In this document: positions 43,896 to 53,904 of the stretch, piece after piece
How positions within the stretch are numbered: position 1 is the stretch's first letter
How the letters are laid out: each line of letters begins with the position of its first letter
Position numbers and translations under genes: made by a program
Notes under the pieces: model-generated
Database searches by the model: none
What the model saw: only the letters and a program-made list of their open reading frames with translations
What the model was told of the DNA's origin: nothing
From: Sphingomonas sp. FARSPH
GTDB taxonomy: Bacteria > Pseudomonadota > Alphaproteobacteria > Sphingomonadales > Sphingomonadaceae
Assembly (NCBI RefSeq): GCF_003355005.1
Contig: NZ_CP029985.1
Location: 558,001-622,000 of the forward strand
DNA: 64,000 nucleotides
Direction of reading: 5' to 3'

Positions 43896-45101
43896 ATGCA
43901 CATGTCGCCGACGGAAATATTCCTGCTCGCGGTCCTCATCATCTTCACCGTCCCCTATCTGGTGTGGCGGCTGGGGCGGACGGACTATTGGGCGCCCCTC
44001 GTCGTGGTGCAGATCATCGGCGGGATACTGCTCGGGCCCGGCATCCTCGGCGCGGTCTTCCCGGACTATTACGCGTTCGTCTTCACGCCGCAGACGATGG
44101 GTGCCCTAAACGGCATCGCCTGGTGGGCAGTGATGCTGTTCGTCTGGGTCGCGGGGCTTGAACTCGACGTCGGCGAGGCGTGGAAGCGGCGGCGCGAGAC
44201 GGGGATCACCGCCGGCCTCGCGCTCGGCATGCCGCTCGTCGCGGGCAGCATCGCCGCGGTCGTACTGCTGCGCTTCCCCGGCTGGCGCGGGCCCGAGGGC
44301 GCGACGTGGCAGGTGGTGCTGGGCATCGGCATGGCCTGCGCGGTCACCGCGCTCCCCATCCTCGTCCTGCTCATGGAGAAACTCAGCATCCTGCGCAGCC
44401 CGCTCGGCCAGCGCGTTTTGCGCTACGCCAGCCTCGACGATATCGCGATCTGGGGCGTGCTCGCGCTGATCCTGCTCGACTGGGAACGCGTCGGGCGGCA
44501 GGCGGGGTTCCTGGCCGGCTTCGCGCTTGCGACCTGGGCGGTGCGCCGCCTGCTGCGCGCGATCCCCGAAAACGACCGCTGGTATGTCGGCCTGATCTGG
44601 CTGGCGGGGTGCGGGTTCGCGGCGGACTGGGCGGGGCTGCACTTCATGGTCGGCGCGTTCCTGGCGGGTGCGGTGCTCGACGCGCACTGGTTCGGCGAGG
44701 CGCGGATGGACCGGTTCCGCCAGACGATCCTGCTCGCGGTGATGCCCGTCTTCTTCCTGTCGACCGGGCTGAAAACGCAATGGGGCGTGGGCGGCCCCGC
44801 GGTCTTCGCCGCCGCCGCGCTGCTGCTCGTCGCCAGCGTCGGCGGCAAGCTCGGCGGCCTCGCGCTGGCGGGTCGCATCCTCAAATGGCCGAAGGGCGAG
44901 GCGCGGGCGATCGGCTGGCTGCTGCAGACCAAGGCGCTCATCATGATCATCTTCGCCAACATCCTGCTCGACAAGCAGATCATCACCAAAGAGACGTTCA
45001 CCGCATTGCTGCTGATGGCGGTCGCGAGCACGATGCTGACCATCCCCATGGTCGCGCCGATGCTGCGCCGAAACCCCGGCATGGCGAAGCGGGCGGTCTG
45101 A
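43896..45101 (+). CDS. CPA2-type cation/proton antiporter
   Basis: 401 residues, about twelve transmembrane segments of the Na/H exchanger family (PF00999). Features: LVVVQIIGGILLGPGIL in the third helix, the CPA2-like GMACAVTALPILVLLMEKL, the SLDDIAIWGVLALI (D-D ion-binding) and VFFLSTGLKTQ. No regulatory RCK/TrkA domain is fused, so it is not a full KefB/C. The transported ion is unknown; K or Na efflux in exchange for protons is likely. GAGAGGGA precedes the ATG. It overlaps no other gene. Confidence 0.92.
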   Translation: MHMSPTEIFLLAVLIIFTVPYLVWRLGRTDYWAPLVVVQIIGGILLGPGILGAVFPDYYAFVFTPQTMGALNGIAWWAVMLFVWVAGLELDVGEAWKRRRETGITAGLALGMPLVAGSIAAVVLLRFPGWRGPEGATWQVVLGIGMACAVTALPILVLLMEKLSILRSPLGQRVLRYASLDDIAIWGVLALILLDWERVGRQAGFLAGFALATWAVRRLLRAIPENDRWYVGLIWLAGCGFAADWAGLHFMVGAFLAGAVLDAHWFGEARMDRFRQTILLAVMPVFFLSTGLKTQWGVGGPAVFAAAALLLVASVGGKLGGLALAGRILKWPKGEARAIGWLLQTKALIMIIFANILLDKQIITKETFTALLLMAVASTMLTIPMVAPMLRRNPGMAKRAV

Positions 45102-45124
45102 GCCCCGGCCCCGTCGGTATCCGC

Positions 45125-47725
<2,601 letters not shown>

Positions 47726-47738
47726 CGGTTCTTCTTCT

Positions 47739-47835
47739 CCCCTCCCGGTTGCGGGAGGGGTCGGGGGAGGGAAGGTCGGCAGGCGGGACGCAGGAGGACA
47801 GGCCCTCCCCTCACCCCTCCCGCAAGCGGGAGGGG
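47739..47835. repeat. REP pair between metH1 and metH2
   Basis: Palindromes at 47739-47760 (arms CCCCTCCCG/CGGGAGGGG, though centred on GTTG) and 47814-47835 (CCCCTCCCGC with GCGGGAGGGG) on either side of a 53-base spacer. Confidence 0.85.
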
Positions 47836-47837
47836 AA

Positions 47838-48884
47838 TTACGCCGCCATCGTGAACGGCTCCAGCCCGGCCAGCCGCGTGCGCACCGGCGGCGTCGGGAT
47901 GGCGCGCGGGGGAACGCCCCGCACCCGCTCGGCGATCGCGGCGATATGCGCTGGCGTCGAGCCGCAGCATCCGCCCAGTACGTTGACCTGCCCTGCGCCC
48001 GCCCATTCGTAGACCAGCCCAGCGGTGGTCGCCGGCGCCTCGTCATACGCGCCCAGTTCGTTGGGCAAGCCGGCATTGGGATAGACCATGATCAGCGTGT
48101 CGCAGATCTCGCTCAGCGTGCGCACGTGCGGGCGCAGCTGCTCCGCCCCGAACGAGCAATTGAGCCCGATCGTCAATGGCCTGGCATGGCGTACCGCATG
48201 CCAGAACGCCTCGACCGTATGGCCCGACAGGTTACGTCCCGACAGATCGGTCAGCGTCATCGACAGCATGATCGGCACGTCGTGGCCACGATCGCGCGCC
48301 GCATCCAGCGCCGCCATGATCCCCGCCTTGGCGTTGAGCGTATCGAACACCGTCTCGATCAGGATGAAGTCCGCGCCCCCATCCAGCAGCGCGTCGGTCT
48401 GTTCGCGGTAGACGCCCTTGAGGTAGTCGAAATCGATCTCGCGATAGCCCGGATCGTTGACGTCAGGGCTGAGCGACAGCGTCTTGTTGGTCGGCCCGAT
48501 CGCGCCCGCGACGAAGCGCGGGCGGCCATCCTTCGCGGTGAATTCGTCGGCGATCGAACGGGCGAGTTTCGCGCTTTCCACGTTGATCTCGCGCACCAGA
48601 TGCTCGGCGCCATAATCGGCCTGGCTGATGCTGTTCGCGGAGAAAGTGTTCGTCTCCGCGATGTCGGCCCCCGCCTCGAAATAGGCGCGATGGATCGCGG
48701 CCGGCACCTCGGGCTTGGTCAGCGCGAGGATGTCGTTGTTGCCCTTCTGGTCATGGGTCAGGCCAAGGTCGCCGGCATAATCGGCCTCGGAGAGTTTCCA
48801 GTTCTGGATCTCGGTGCCGAACGCGCCATCGGTGATCAGGATGCGCTTGGCGGCTTCGGCCAGGAAAGTGTCGCGTGTGGTCAT
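47838..48884 (-). CDS. metH: Methionine synthase homocysteine module (MetH1)
   Basis: 348 residues of the Hcy-methyltransferase domain: ITDGAFGTEIQ at the start, TNTFSAN, the zinc ligands in GLNCSFG and GGCCGSTPAHI. This part binds and activates homocysteine for methylation and works with the pterin-cobalamin part encoded downstream. Both come from ancestral metH. The C-terminal end TRLAGLEPFTMAA shows the normal linker start, then the frame stops. It lies between metF and metH2 on the same strand, with REP pairs on both sides, so one regulated transcript is likely. Confidence 0.95.
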   Translation of the reverse strand: MTTRDTFLAEAAKRILITDGAFGTEIQNWKLSEADYAGDLGLTHDQKGNNDILALTKPEVPAAIHRAYFEAGADIAETNTFSANSISQADYGAEHLVREINVESAKLARSIADEFTAKDGRPRFVAGAIGPTNKTLSLSPDVNDPGYREIDFDYLKGVYREQTDALLDGGADFILIETVFDTLNAKAGIMAALDAARDRGHDVPIMLSMTLTDLSGRNLSGHTVEAFWHAVRHARPLTIGLNCSFGAEQLRPHVRTLSEICDTLIMVYPNAGLPNELGAYDEAPATTAGLVYEWAGAGQVNVLGGCCGSTPAHIAAIAERVRGVPPRAIPTPPVRTRLAGLEPFTMAA

Positions 48885-48899
48885 GTCGTTTCCTTAAGG

Positions 48900-48992
48900 C
48901 CCCTCCCCTTCAGGGGAGGGGATGGGGAGAGCCTCGCAGAGACCTGCACATGCGGCGTCCCCCACCCCAACCCCTCCCCTGAAGGGGAGGGG
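48900..48992. repeat. REP pair between metF and metH1
   Basis: Palindromes at 48900-48921 (arms CCCCTCCCC/GGGGAGGGG around TTCA) and 48971-48992 (same arms, TGAA centre), on either side of a spacer with CCTCGCAGAGACC, similar to CCTCGTAGAGACA in the element at 488. Confidence 0.85.
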
Positions 48993-49003
48993 CTCGATTC
49001 ACG

Positions 49004-49945
49004 TTACGCCGCCGCCTCGACGGCTCGGTCCTTCGCGCGCACGCCGAGCAGGTGGCAGATCGCAAAGGCAAGCTCCGCACGGTTGAGCGTATAGAAATGC
49101 AGCGCCGTCACCCCGCCCGCATACAGCTTGCGGCTGAGTTCCGCCGCCAGCGTCGCGGCGACAAGCTGGCGCGCGGCGGGATGATCGTCGAGCCCCTCGA
49201 ACAATCGTGCCATCCACGCCGGCACGTCGGTGCCGCACATCGCGCTCATCCGCTGGACGCTGGCGAAATTGGCGACGGGCATGATTCCCGGCACGATCTC
49301 CGCGGTGATCCCCGCCGCGGCGACGGCGTCGCGGTAGCGGAAGAAGGTTTCGGGCTCGAAGAAGAACTGCGTGATCGCACGCGTCGCGCCCGCATCGATC
49401 TTGCGCTTCAGATTGTCGAGGTCGGCCGCCGGATCGGGCGAATCCGGATGCGATTCGGGATAGGCCGCGACCGAAATCTCGAACGGGTGCAGCCGCTTCA
49501 GCCCCGCGACCAGCGCGGCGGCATTCTCATATCCGCCCGGATGGCTCTGGAACCGCGTGCCCGCCGCGGGCGGATCGCCGCGCAGCGCGACGATATGGCG
49601 GACGCCCGCCGCCCAATATCCTCTCGCGACCTGGTCGATCTCCTCGCGCGTCGCCTCGACGCAGGTGAGGTGCGCCGCCGCCGCCAGGCTGGTCTCGCGC
49701 TGGATGCGCGCGACGGTCGCGTGCGTCCGCTCGCGCGTCGACCCGCCCGCGCCATAGGTCACCGACACGAAGCTCGGGCCCAGCGGCTCCAGCGTCCGGA
49801 TCGCCTCCCACAATTGCGCGTCCATCTTTTCCGTCTTGGGCGGGAAGAACTCGAACGACACGTCGAGGTCGCCCGCCACGTCGGCATAGAGGGGCGCCTT
49901 GAGCGCGATCTGCGCCTCTTCCAGCTGGTTCACCGAAATCGTCAT
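49004..49945 (-). CDS. metF: Methylenetetrahydrofolate reductase MetF
   Basis: 313 residues. Reduces methylene-THF to methyl-THF, the methyl donor for MetH. The TIM-barrel motifs FEFFPPKTEKM, VTYGAGGSTR, HLTCVEATREE, VALRGDPP, FEISVAAYPESH, TQFFFEPETFFRY, and PGIMPV are intact; FAD-binding is expected. It lies directly after the ArsR-methyltransferase gene, with a 4-base overlap (ATGA), and before metH1. This gives a full methionine-regeneration operon. Confidence 0.97.
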   Translation of the reverse strand: MTISVNQLEEAQIALKAPLYADVAGDLDVSFEFFPPKTEKMDAQLWEAIRTLEPLGPSFVSVTYGAGGSTRERTHATVARIQRETSLAAAAHLTCVEATREEIDQVARGYWAAGVRHIVALRGDPPAAGTRFQSHPGGYENAAALVAGLKRLHPFEISVAAYPESHPDSPDPAADLDNLKRKIDAGATRAITQFFFEPETFFRYRDAVAAAGITAEIVPGIMPVANFASVQRMSAMCGTDVPAWMARLFEGLDDHPAARQLVAATLAAELSRKLYAGGVTALHFYTLNRAELAFAICHLLGVRAKDRAVEAAA

Positions 49946-50910
49946 GCCGCTTCAACCCTTTTCACAGGTACCTCACGCAGTCGCGCGCCGGGCTTCGCAC
50001 CCAGCCACAAGGTCACCGTCAATTCGCCGCCTTCAAGCGTCCGTGTCTCCGCCAGCGATAGCCCGGCCTTGCCGAACCAGCCCGCGATCTGCGCATCCGC
50101 AAAGCCGAGGCGCGTGTGCGCGTCGCGCGTGCGCAGCTCCTCGCGATCGTGCGGCGCGAAATCCGCGATCAACAGCCGGCCGCCCGGCCCCAGCACGCGC
50201 GCCGCCTCGCCGATCGCGGCCCCGGGCTGCTGCGCGAAATGAAGGACGTGATGAAGGATCGCGACATCCGCCGCGCCGTCGCCGAGCGGGAGGGCATACA
50301 GGTCCGCCTGCCGCAATTCGGTGTTCGACCGGTCGTGCAGCTTGGCGCGCGCCAAGCGCAGCATCTCTGACGAGCGATCGATGCCCAGCGCCGCCGCCGC
50401 CTGGCCGGCGAACAGTTCGAGCATCCGGCCGGTACCCGTGCCGATGTCGATCAGCTGGCCGATCGGCGCGGGGCCGATCAGCGTCGCCATCGCCGCCTCG
50501 ACCTGCTCCTCGGCGATGTACAGCGATCGCATCGCGTCCCAGTCGCGGGCATGACCTTCGAACCATTGCGCTGCGCTCGCCGCGCGATCGGCGCGCACCG
50601 CGGCAAGGCGCGCGGCGTCGGCCACCGCCCAGTGATCGGGCTGGTCGGCATGCCACTGGTCGAGCGCGGTCGCGACGGGCGCGGTCGCCGCCGCCTTGCC
50701 AAGCGCTACGAACACCCAGCTGCCCTCCTTGCGTCGCTCGGCGAGGCCGGCGTCGCAGAGGATCTTCACGTGCCGCGACACGCGCGGCTGGCTCTGCCCC
50801 AGCACCTGCGCCAGTTCGCCGACGGACAATTCCATCGAGCGCAGCAGCGAGAAGATGCGCAGGCGCGTCGCATCGGCAAGGGCGCGGAATATGTCGAGGG
50901 CGTGGCTCAC
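49942..50910 (-). CDS. ArsR-type regulator fused to SAM-dependent methyltransferase
   Basis: 322 residues. ArsR helix-turn-helix in residues 1-90 (RALADATRLRIFSLLRSMEL, LGQSQPRVSRHVKILCDAGL) and a class I methyltransferase fold after 130 (LIDIGTGTGRMLELFAGQAA, VAILHHVLHFAQQP). The start is a GTG nine bases before a perfect palindrome, so the message may be nearly leaderless. Fusions of this kind next to metF/metH act as SAM- or SAH-sensing repressors (the SahR/SamR class described for proteobacteria, if memory serves). The methyltransferase fold may sense SAM/SAH rather than catalyse. Confidence 0.9.
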   Translation of the reverse strand: MSHALDIFRALADATRLRIFSLLRSMELSVGELAQVLGQSQPRVSRHVKILCDAGLAERRKEGSWVFVALGKAAATAPVATALDQWHADQPDHWAVADAARLAAVRADRAASAAQWFEGHARDWDAMRSLYIAEEQVEAAMATLIGPAPIGQLIDIGTGTGRMLELFAGQAAAALGIDRSSEMLRLARAKLHDRSNTELRQADLYALPLGDGAADVAILHHVLHFAQQPGAAIGEAARVLGPGGRLLIADFAPHDREELRTRDAHTRLGFADAQIAGWFGKAGLSLAETRTLEGGELTVTLWLGAKPGARLREVPVKRVEAA

Positions 50911-50918
50911 GGCATCAA

Positions 50919-50940
50919 CATATAAAGAAATCTTTATATG
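50919..50940. promoter_or_regulatory. Perfect palindromic operator upstream of the methionine operon
   Basis: Nine-base arms CATATAAAG and CTTTATATG around AAAT, nine bases upstream of the ArsR-methyltransferase GTG. This is the kind of symmetric site bound by ArsR dimers and similar to motifs described near met genes in alphaproteobacteria. AT-rich in a GC-rich region. Confidence 0.85.
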
Positions 50941-51012
50941 TGGTCAACGCGGAGCCGAAACGGCCCGGCGGCGTTGCGCTTCACACTTGGATCAACTGAC
51001 AGGGAGTTCATC

Positions 51013-51363
51013 ATGAAGCGGATCGTCCTTCTCGCCGCCGTCCCCGCCCTCGCGCTGGGCGCATGCAGCCAGAATGCGCAGGATCAGACCGCGCAGGCCG
51101 GCAACGCCATCGCCGCCGACGCGCGCGCGACCGCGGACAATGCCGCCGCCGACGTTTCCGCCGCCACCGACAATGCCTTCGGTAAGGCGGAACGCAGCCT
51201 CGATCGTGCCGGTGACCATATCTCGAACGCCGCCGATCGCGCCGGTCGCGACATCGATCACGGCGCCGACAAGGCGGGCGCGGCGATCAGCAACACCGCG
51301 GACCGTGCCGCCGACGCCACCGGCAACGCGCTTGAGCGCGCCGGCCGCGCGATCAAGGACTGA
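51013..51363 (+). CDS. Lipoprotein with amphipathic helical repeats
   Basis: 116 residues from the ATG at 51013 (AGGGAG upstream). Lipobox LGAC at about 14-17, then repeats of about 11 residues with small residues, A, D, and N (for example ADNAAADVSAATDNAFG, ISNAADRAGRDIDHGADKAG). The pattern resembles LEA-like or stress-linked periplasmic proteins. A GGAGC-N16-CGTT reading upstream is a poor EcfG match. Transcribed divergently from the methionine operon, and a strong hairpin follows. Confidence 0.78.
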   Translation: MKRIVLLAAVPALALGACSQNAQDQTAQAGNAIAADARATADNAAADVSAATDNAFGKAERSLDRAGDHISNAADRAGRDIDHGADKAGAAISNTADRAADATGNALERAGRAIKD

Positions 51364-51376
51364 CCCCAGCGTGCGC

Positions 51377-51411
51377 ACCTGCCGACCCGGCGCCGCGCCG
51401 GGTCGGCAGGT
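51377..51411 (+). terminator. Strong hairpin after the lipoprotein gene
   Basis: Fifteen or more base-paired positions (ACCTGCCGACCCGGC and complement) with a short GC loop, 13 bases after the stop; no T run follows. Confidence 0.7.
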
Positions 51412-51452
51412 AACGGCTTGCCTAACGCACAGGATCGCGGAAGACATCGGCC

Positions 51453-51659
51453 ATGACGCGCTTGCTTCCCGCCCTCGCCATGACGCTGCTTTTCACGATC
51501 GCCGCCTGCTCGCGGGGCCCAGACGACCAGCCCGGCACGGTGACCGCGGACGAGGCACGTCAACTCAACGAAGCAGCCGAAATGCTGGACGCTAACAGTG
51601 TCGACCTCAACGCGATCGACCCCGGCGACACGCCCGACAACGAAAGCGACCCCATATGA
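51453..51659 (+). CDS. Small acidic lipoprotein
   Basis: 68 residues: signal MTRLLPALAMTLLFTIAAC with a lipobox (IAAC), then an acidic, disordered mature part (TADEARQLNEAAEMLDANSV, NAIDPGDTPDNESDPI). Its stop overlaps the start of the aldo/keto reductase (ATGA), so they are coupled. No family recognised. GC content is typical. Confidence 0.7.
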   Translation: MTRLLPALAMTLLFTIAACSRGPDDQPGTVTADEARQLNEAAEMLDANSVDLNAIDPGDTPDNESDPI

Positions 51660-52609
51660 CCGCACAGCTTCGCCGTCTCGGCGCGACCGACCTGCGCATC
51701 ACCCCGCTCGTACTGGGCGGCAACGTCTTCGGATGGACCGCGGATCGCGCCGCTAGTTTCGCGGTGCTTGATGCCTTCGTCGAGGGTGGCGGCACGATGA
51801 TCGATACTGCGGACGTCTATTCAGCGTGGGTCGACGGCCATCGCGGCGGCGAATCCGAAACGATGATCGGCGAATGGCTGAAGGCAAGCGGCAAGCGCAA
51901 TCACGTGCTGATCGCGACCAAGGTCGGCATGCTGCCCGGCGAGGGCGGCGAAAAGCTCGCGCCGGCGCGGATCACCGCCGCCGCGGAAGCCTCGCTGCGC
52001 CGGCTCGGCACCGATCGCATCGACCTCTATTACGCGCATCAGGACGACGACAGCGTCCCGCAGGAGGCGGTGCTGGAGGTGTTTGGCAAGCTGATCGACG
52101 CGGGCAAGGTGCGCGTCATCGGCGCGTCCAATTTCCACGCCGCCCGGCTCAAGTCGGCGAACGACGCCGCCACGGCGAACGGCCTGCCACGCTATCACGT
52201 CCTGCAACCCGAATATAACCTCGTCAGCCGGCATAAATACGAAGGCGAGTTGGAGGATTATTGCATCGCCGAGAACATCGGCGTGCTGCCCTACTACGGC
52301 CTCGCCTCTGGCTTCCTGACGGGCAAATATCGCGGCCGCGACGATCTATCGAAGAGCGTGCGCGGCAATCGTATGGGCGATCTGCTCGAAGGCAAGGGCG
52401 CGAGCGTGCTTGCGGTAATGGACGAAATCGCGGGTGAAACCGGCGCGACGCTCGCGCAGATCGCGCTCGCCTGGCTGATCGCGCAGGAAGGCGTCACCGC
52501 GCCGATCGCCAGTGCGACCAGCGTCGACCAGCTACACGATCTGCTGCCCGCGATGACGCTCGCGCTCAGCAAGGACCAGATCGGCCGCCTCGACGCCGCC
52601 GGGAGTTGA
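51656..52609 (+). CDS. Aldo/keto reductase
   Basis: 317 residues of the AKR TIM-barrel family. Catalytic tetrad: D in DTADVYS, Y in the same motif, K in IATKVGM, and H in YYAHQDDD. Also GASNFHAARL and LPYYGLASGFLTGKYRG for NADPH binding. The group resembles YghZ-like or general-stress AKRs; substrate unknown. Coupled to the small lipoprotein gene upstream. Confidence 0.93.
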   Translation: MTAQLRRLGATDLRITPLVLGGNVFGWTADRAASFAVLDAFVEGGGTMIDTADVYSAWVDGHRGGESETMIGEWLKASGKRNHVLIATKVGMLPGEGGEKLAPARITAAAEASLRRLGTDRIDLYYAHQDDDSVPQEAVLEVFGKLIDAGKVRVIGASNFHAARLKSANDAATANGLPRYHVLQPEYNLVSRHKYEGELEDYCIAENIGVLPYYGLASGFLTGKYRGRDDLSKSVRGNRMGDLLEGKGASVLAVMDEIAGETGATLAQIALAWLIAQEGVTAPIASATSVDQLHDLLPAMTLALSKDQIGRLDAAGS

Positions 52610-52667
52610 TCGGGAACGGAGCATTCTGCGCTTGGCGGTGTGGGGGCCGCCACCCAGACTGGCGGGG

Positions 52668-53735
52668 ATGACCGAACCACGCTCGCCCCTCACCCAGGCC
52701 TATGCCGCCGTCCGCCCGACCTATGTGGCGTTCACCGCTAGCCTGTCCGGCGTAATCAGCACCATCGCGAAGGCAAAAGGTGTCGAGGTTCATCAAATCG
52801 AGCAGCGCACCAAAGAGCTCGACAGCTTCGACGACAAGGTCAATCGCGAGGACAAGCTCGGCAAATACGCCGACTTCACGGATGTCACCGATCTCAGCGG
52901 TATCCGCATCATCACATATCTCCCGAGCGAGGTCGACCTACTCATCCGGCATTTGCGTGAATCGATGGATGTCGATGAGGCCAATTCGCGCGTGGTCAGC
53001 GACGAGATGGAAACCGACCGCTTCGGCTATCAGTCGACGCATCTCGTCCTGTCCTATTCGGCCGAACGACTCGCACTGCCCGACTTCGCGCGGTTCGCCG
53101 ACATGAAGGCGGAAATTCAGGTGCGCACCGTGTTGCAGCATGCCTGGGCGGCGATTGACTGGAAGCTTCGCTACAAGAATGAGCATGAAACGCCGCGCCC
53201 GCTTCGTCGCCGCCTCTTCCGGATCAGTGCGCTGCTCGAATCGGTCGACGACGACTTCACCTTCCTCAACGAGAGGATTTCGGAACTCCGCGAGCAATAC
53301 GAAAACGAGATCAAGGCGGGGGCGCTCGACATCGAGCTGAATCTCGAATCGATCCAGACCTATCTCAACGCCGAAACCTCCGATCGCCCGGCAATCAAGC
53401 GCTTGATCGGGATCGTCGACGATATTCCCAATATCCAATTTTCCGAACAGGAAGGATCAACACAGAGGCTTATCACGCAGCTTGATGAGTTAGGTATCAA
53501 AACCATCATTCAACTTGATAAGCTCATCATAGATTCTCTTAATAAGAATTATGATGATATAAAGAAGATATATCGGGAATGGGCATCTCTCTTGAGCGTC
53601 GGCAAAACCGACCTGAATACGCTAACCCGAATGGTTCTACTGCTGAGCGAGCCGAAAGAGGTACAGAGCAAGAAGATCGCCAACATGTTTTCGGTAAAAT
53701 TCCGTGAAGTCGCCAAGAGCGTCCTCGGCATTTAA
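52668..53735 (+). CDS. RelA/SpoT-domain nucleotide pyrophosphokinase, small-alarmone-synthetase-like
   Basis: 355 residues from the ATG at 52668. Synthetase motifs are complete: R47-x-K49 and S53/K57 (QRTKELDSFDDK), Mg ligand D75 in TDLSGIRIITY, GTP pocket Y121/S123/H125 in GYQSTH, and catalytic E149 in EIQVRT, then HAWAAIDWKLRYK. It has no HD hydrolase domain. The C-terminal about 185 residues are helical and charged, with markedly AT-rich codons from about 53460 to 53600. The family (COG2357) includes (p)ppGpp synthetases and toxSAS enzymes such as CapRel; which this is cannot be told. No adjacent antitoxin is seen. Confidence 0.88.
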   Translation: MTEPRSPLTQAYAAVRPTYVAFTASLSGVISTIAKAKGVEVHQIEQRTKELDSFDDKVNREDKLGKYADFTDVTDLSGIRIITYLPSEVDLLIRHLRESMDVDEANSRVVSDEMETDRFGYQSTHLVLSYSAERLALPDFARFADMKAEIQVRTVLQHAWAAIDWKLRYKNEHETPRPLRRRLFRISALLESVDDDFTFLNERISELREQYENEIKAGALDIELNLESIQTYLNAETSDRPAIKRLIGIVDDIPNIQFSEQEGSTQRLITQLDELGIKTIIQLDKLIIDSLNKNYDDIKKIYREWASLLSVGKTDLNTLTRMVLLLSEPKEVQSKKIANMFSVKFREVAKSVLGI

Positions 53736-53766
53736 GGCGGCATCCAGTCATTTTTGAATGCGCGGC

Positions 53767-53786
53767 GTTCCTGCGTTCGCAGGAAC
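53767..53786. repeat. Palindromic hairpin after the RelA/SpoT gene
   Basis: Perfect nine-base arms GTTCCTGCG/CGCAGGAAC around TT, 32 bases after the stop. It can act as a terminator or be a half REP. Confidence 0.65.
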
Positions 53787-53904
53787 CCGGAGCCATCCGA
53801 GACAGCGTGTGCGACTTTGGGCTCCCCCAACGCGTGAGCACTAGGGAGGCCCGTCGGAAAACGGCTGACCACCCCGCCGCAGGCGGAGTAGCCAGCCGCC
53901 GCTG

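Noticed and set aside
47726..48076. N-terminal extension of metH2 through the REP pair
   Set aside because: The open frame continues by chance into metH1 in another frame; only the ATG at 47725 has a ribosome site and matches the domain start.
50952..50976. Possible EcfG promoter for the lipoprotein at 51013
   Set aside because: GGAGC instead of GGAAC and a spacing of 16; too weak to call.
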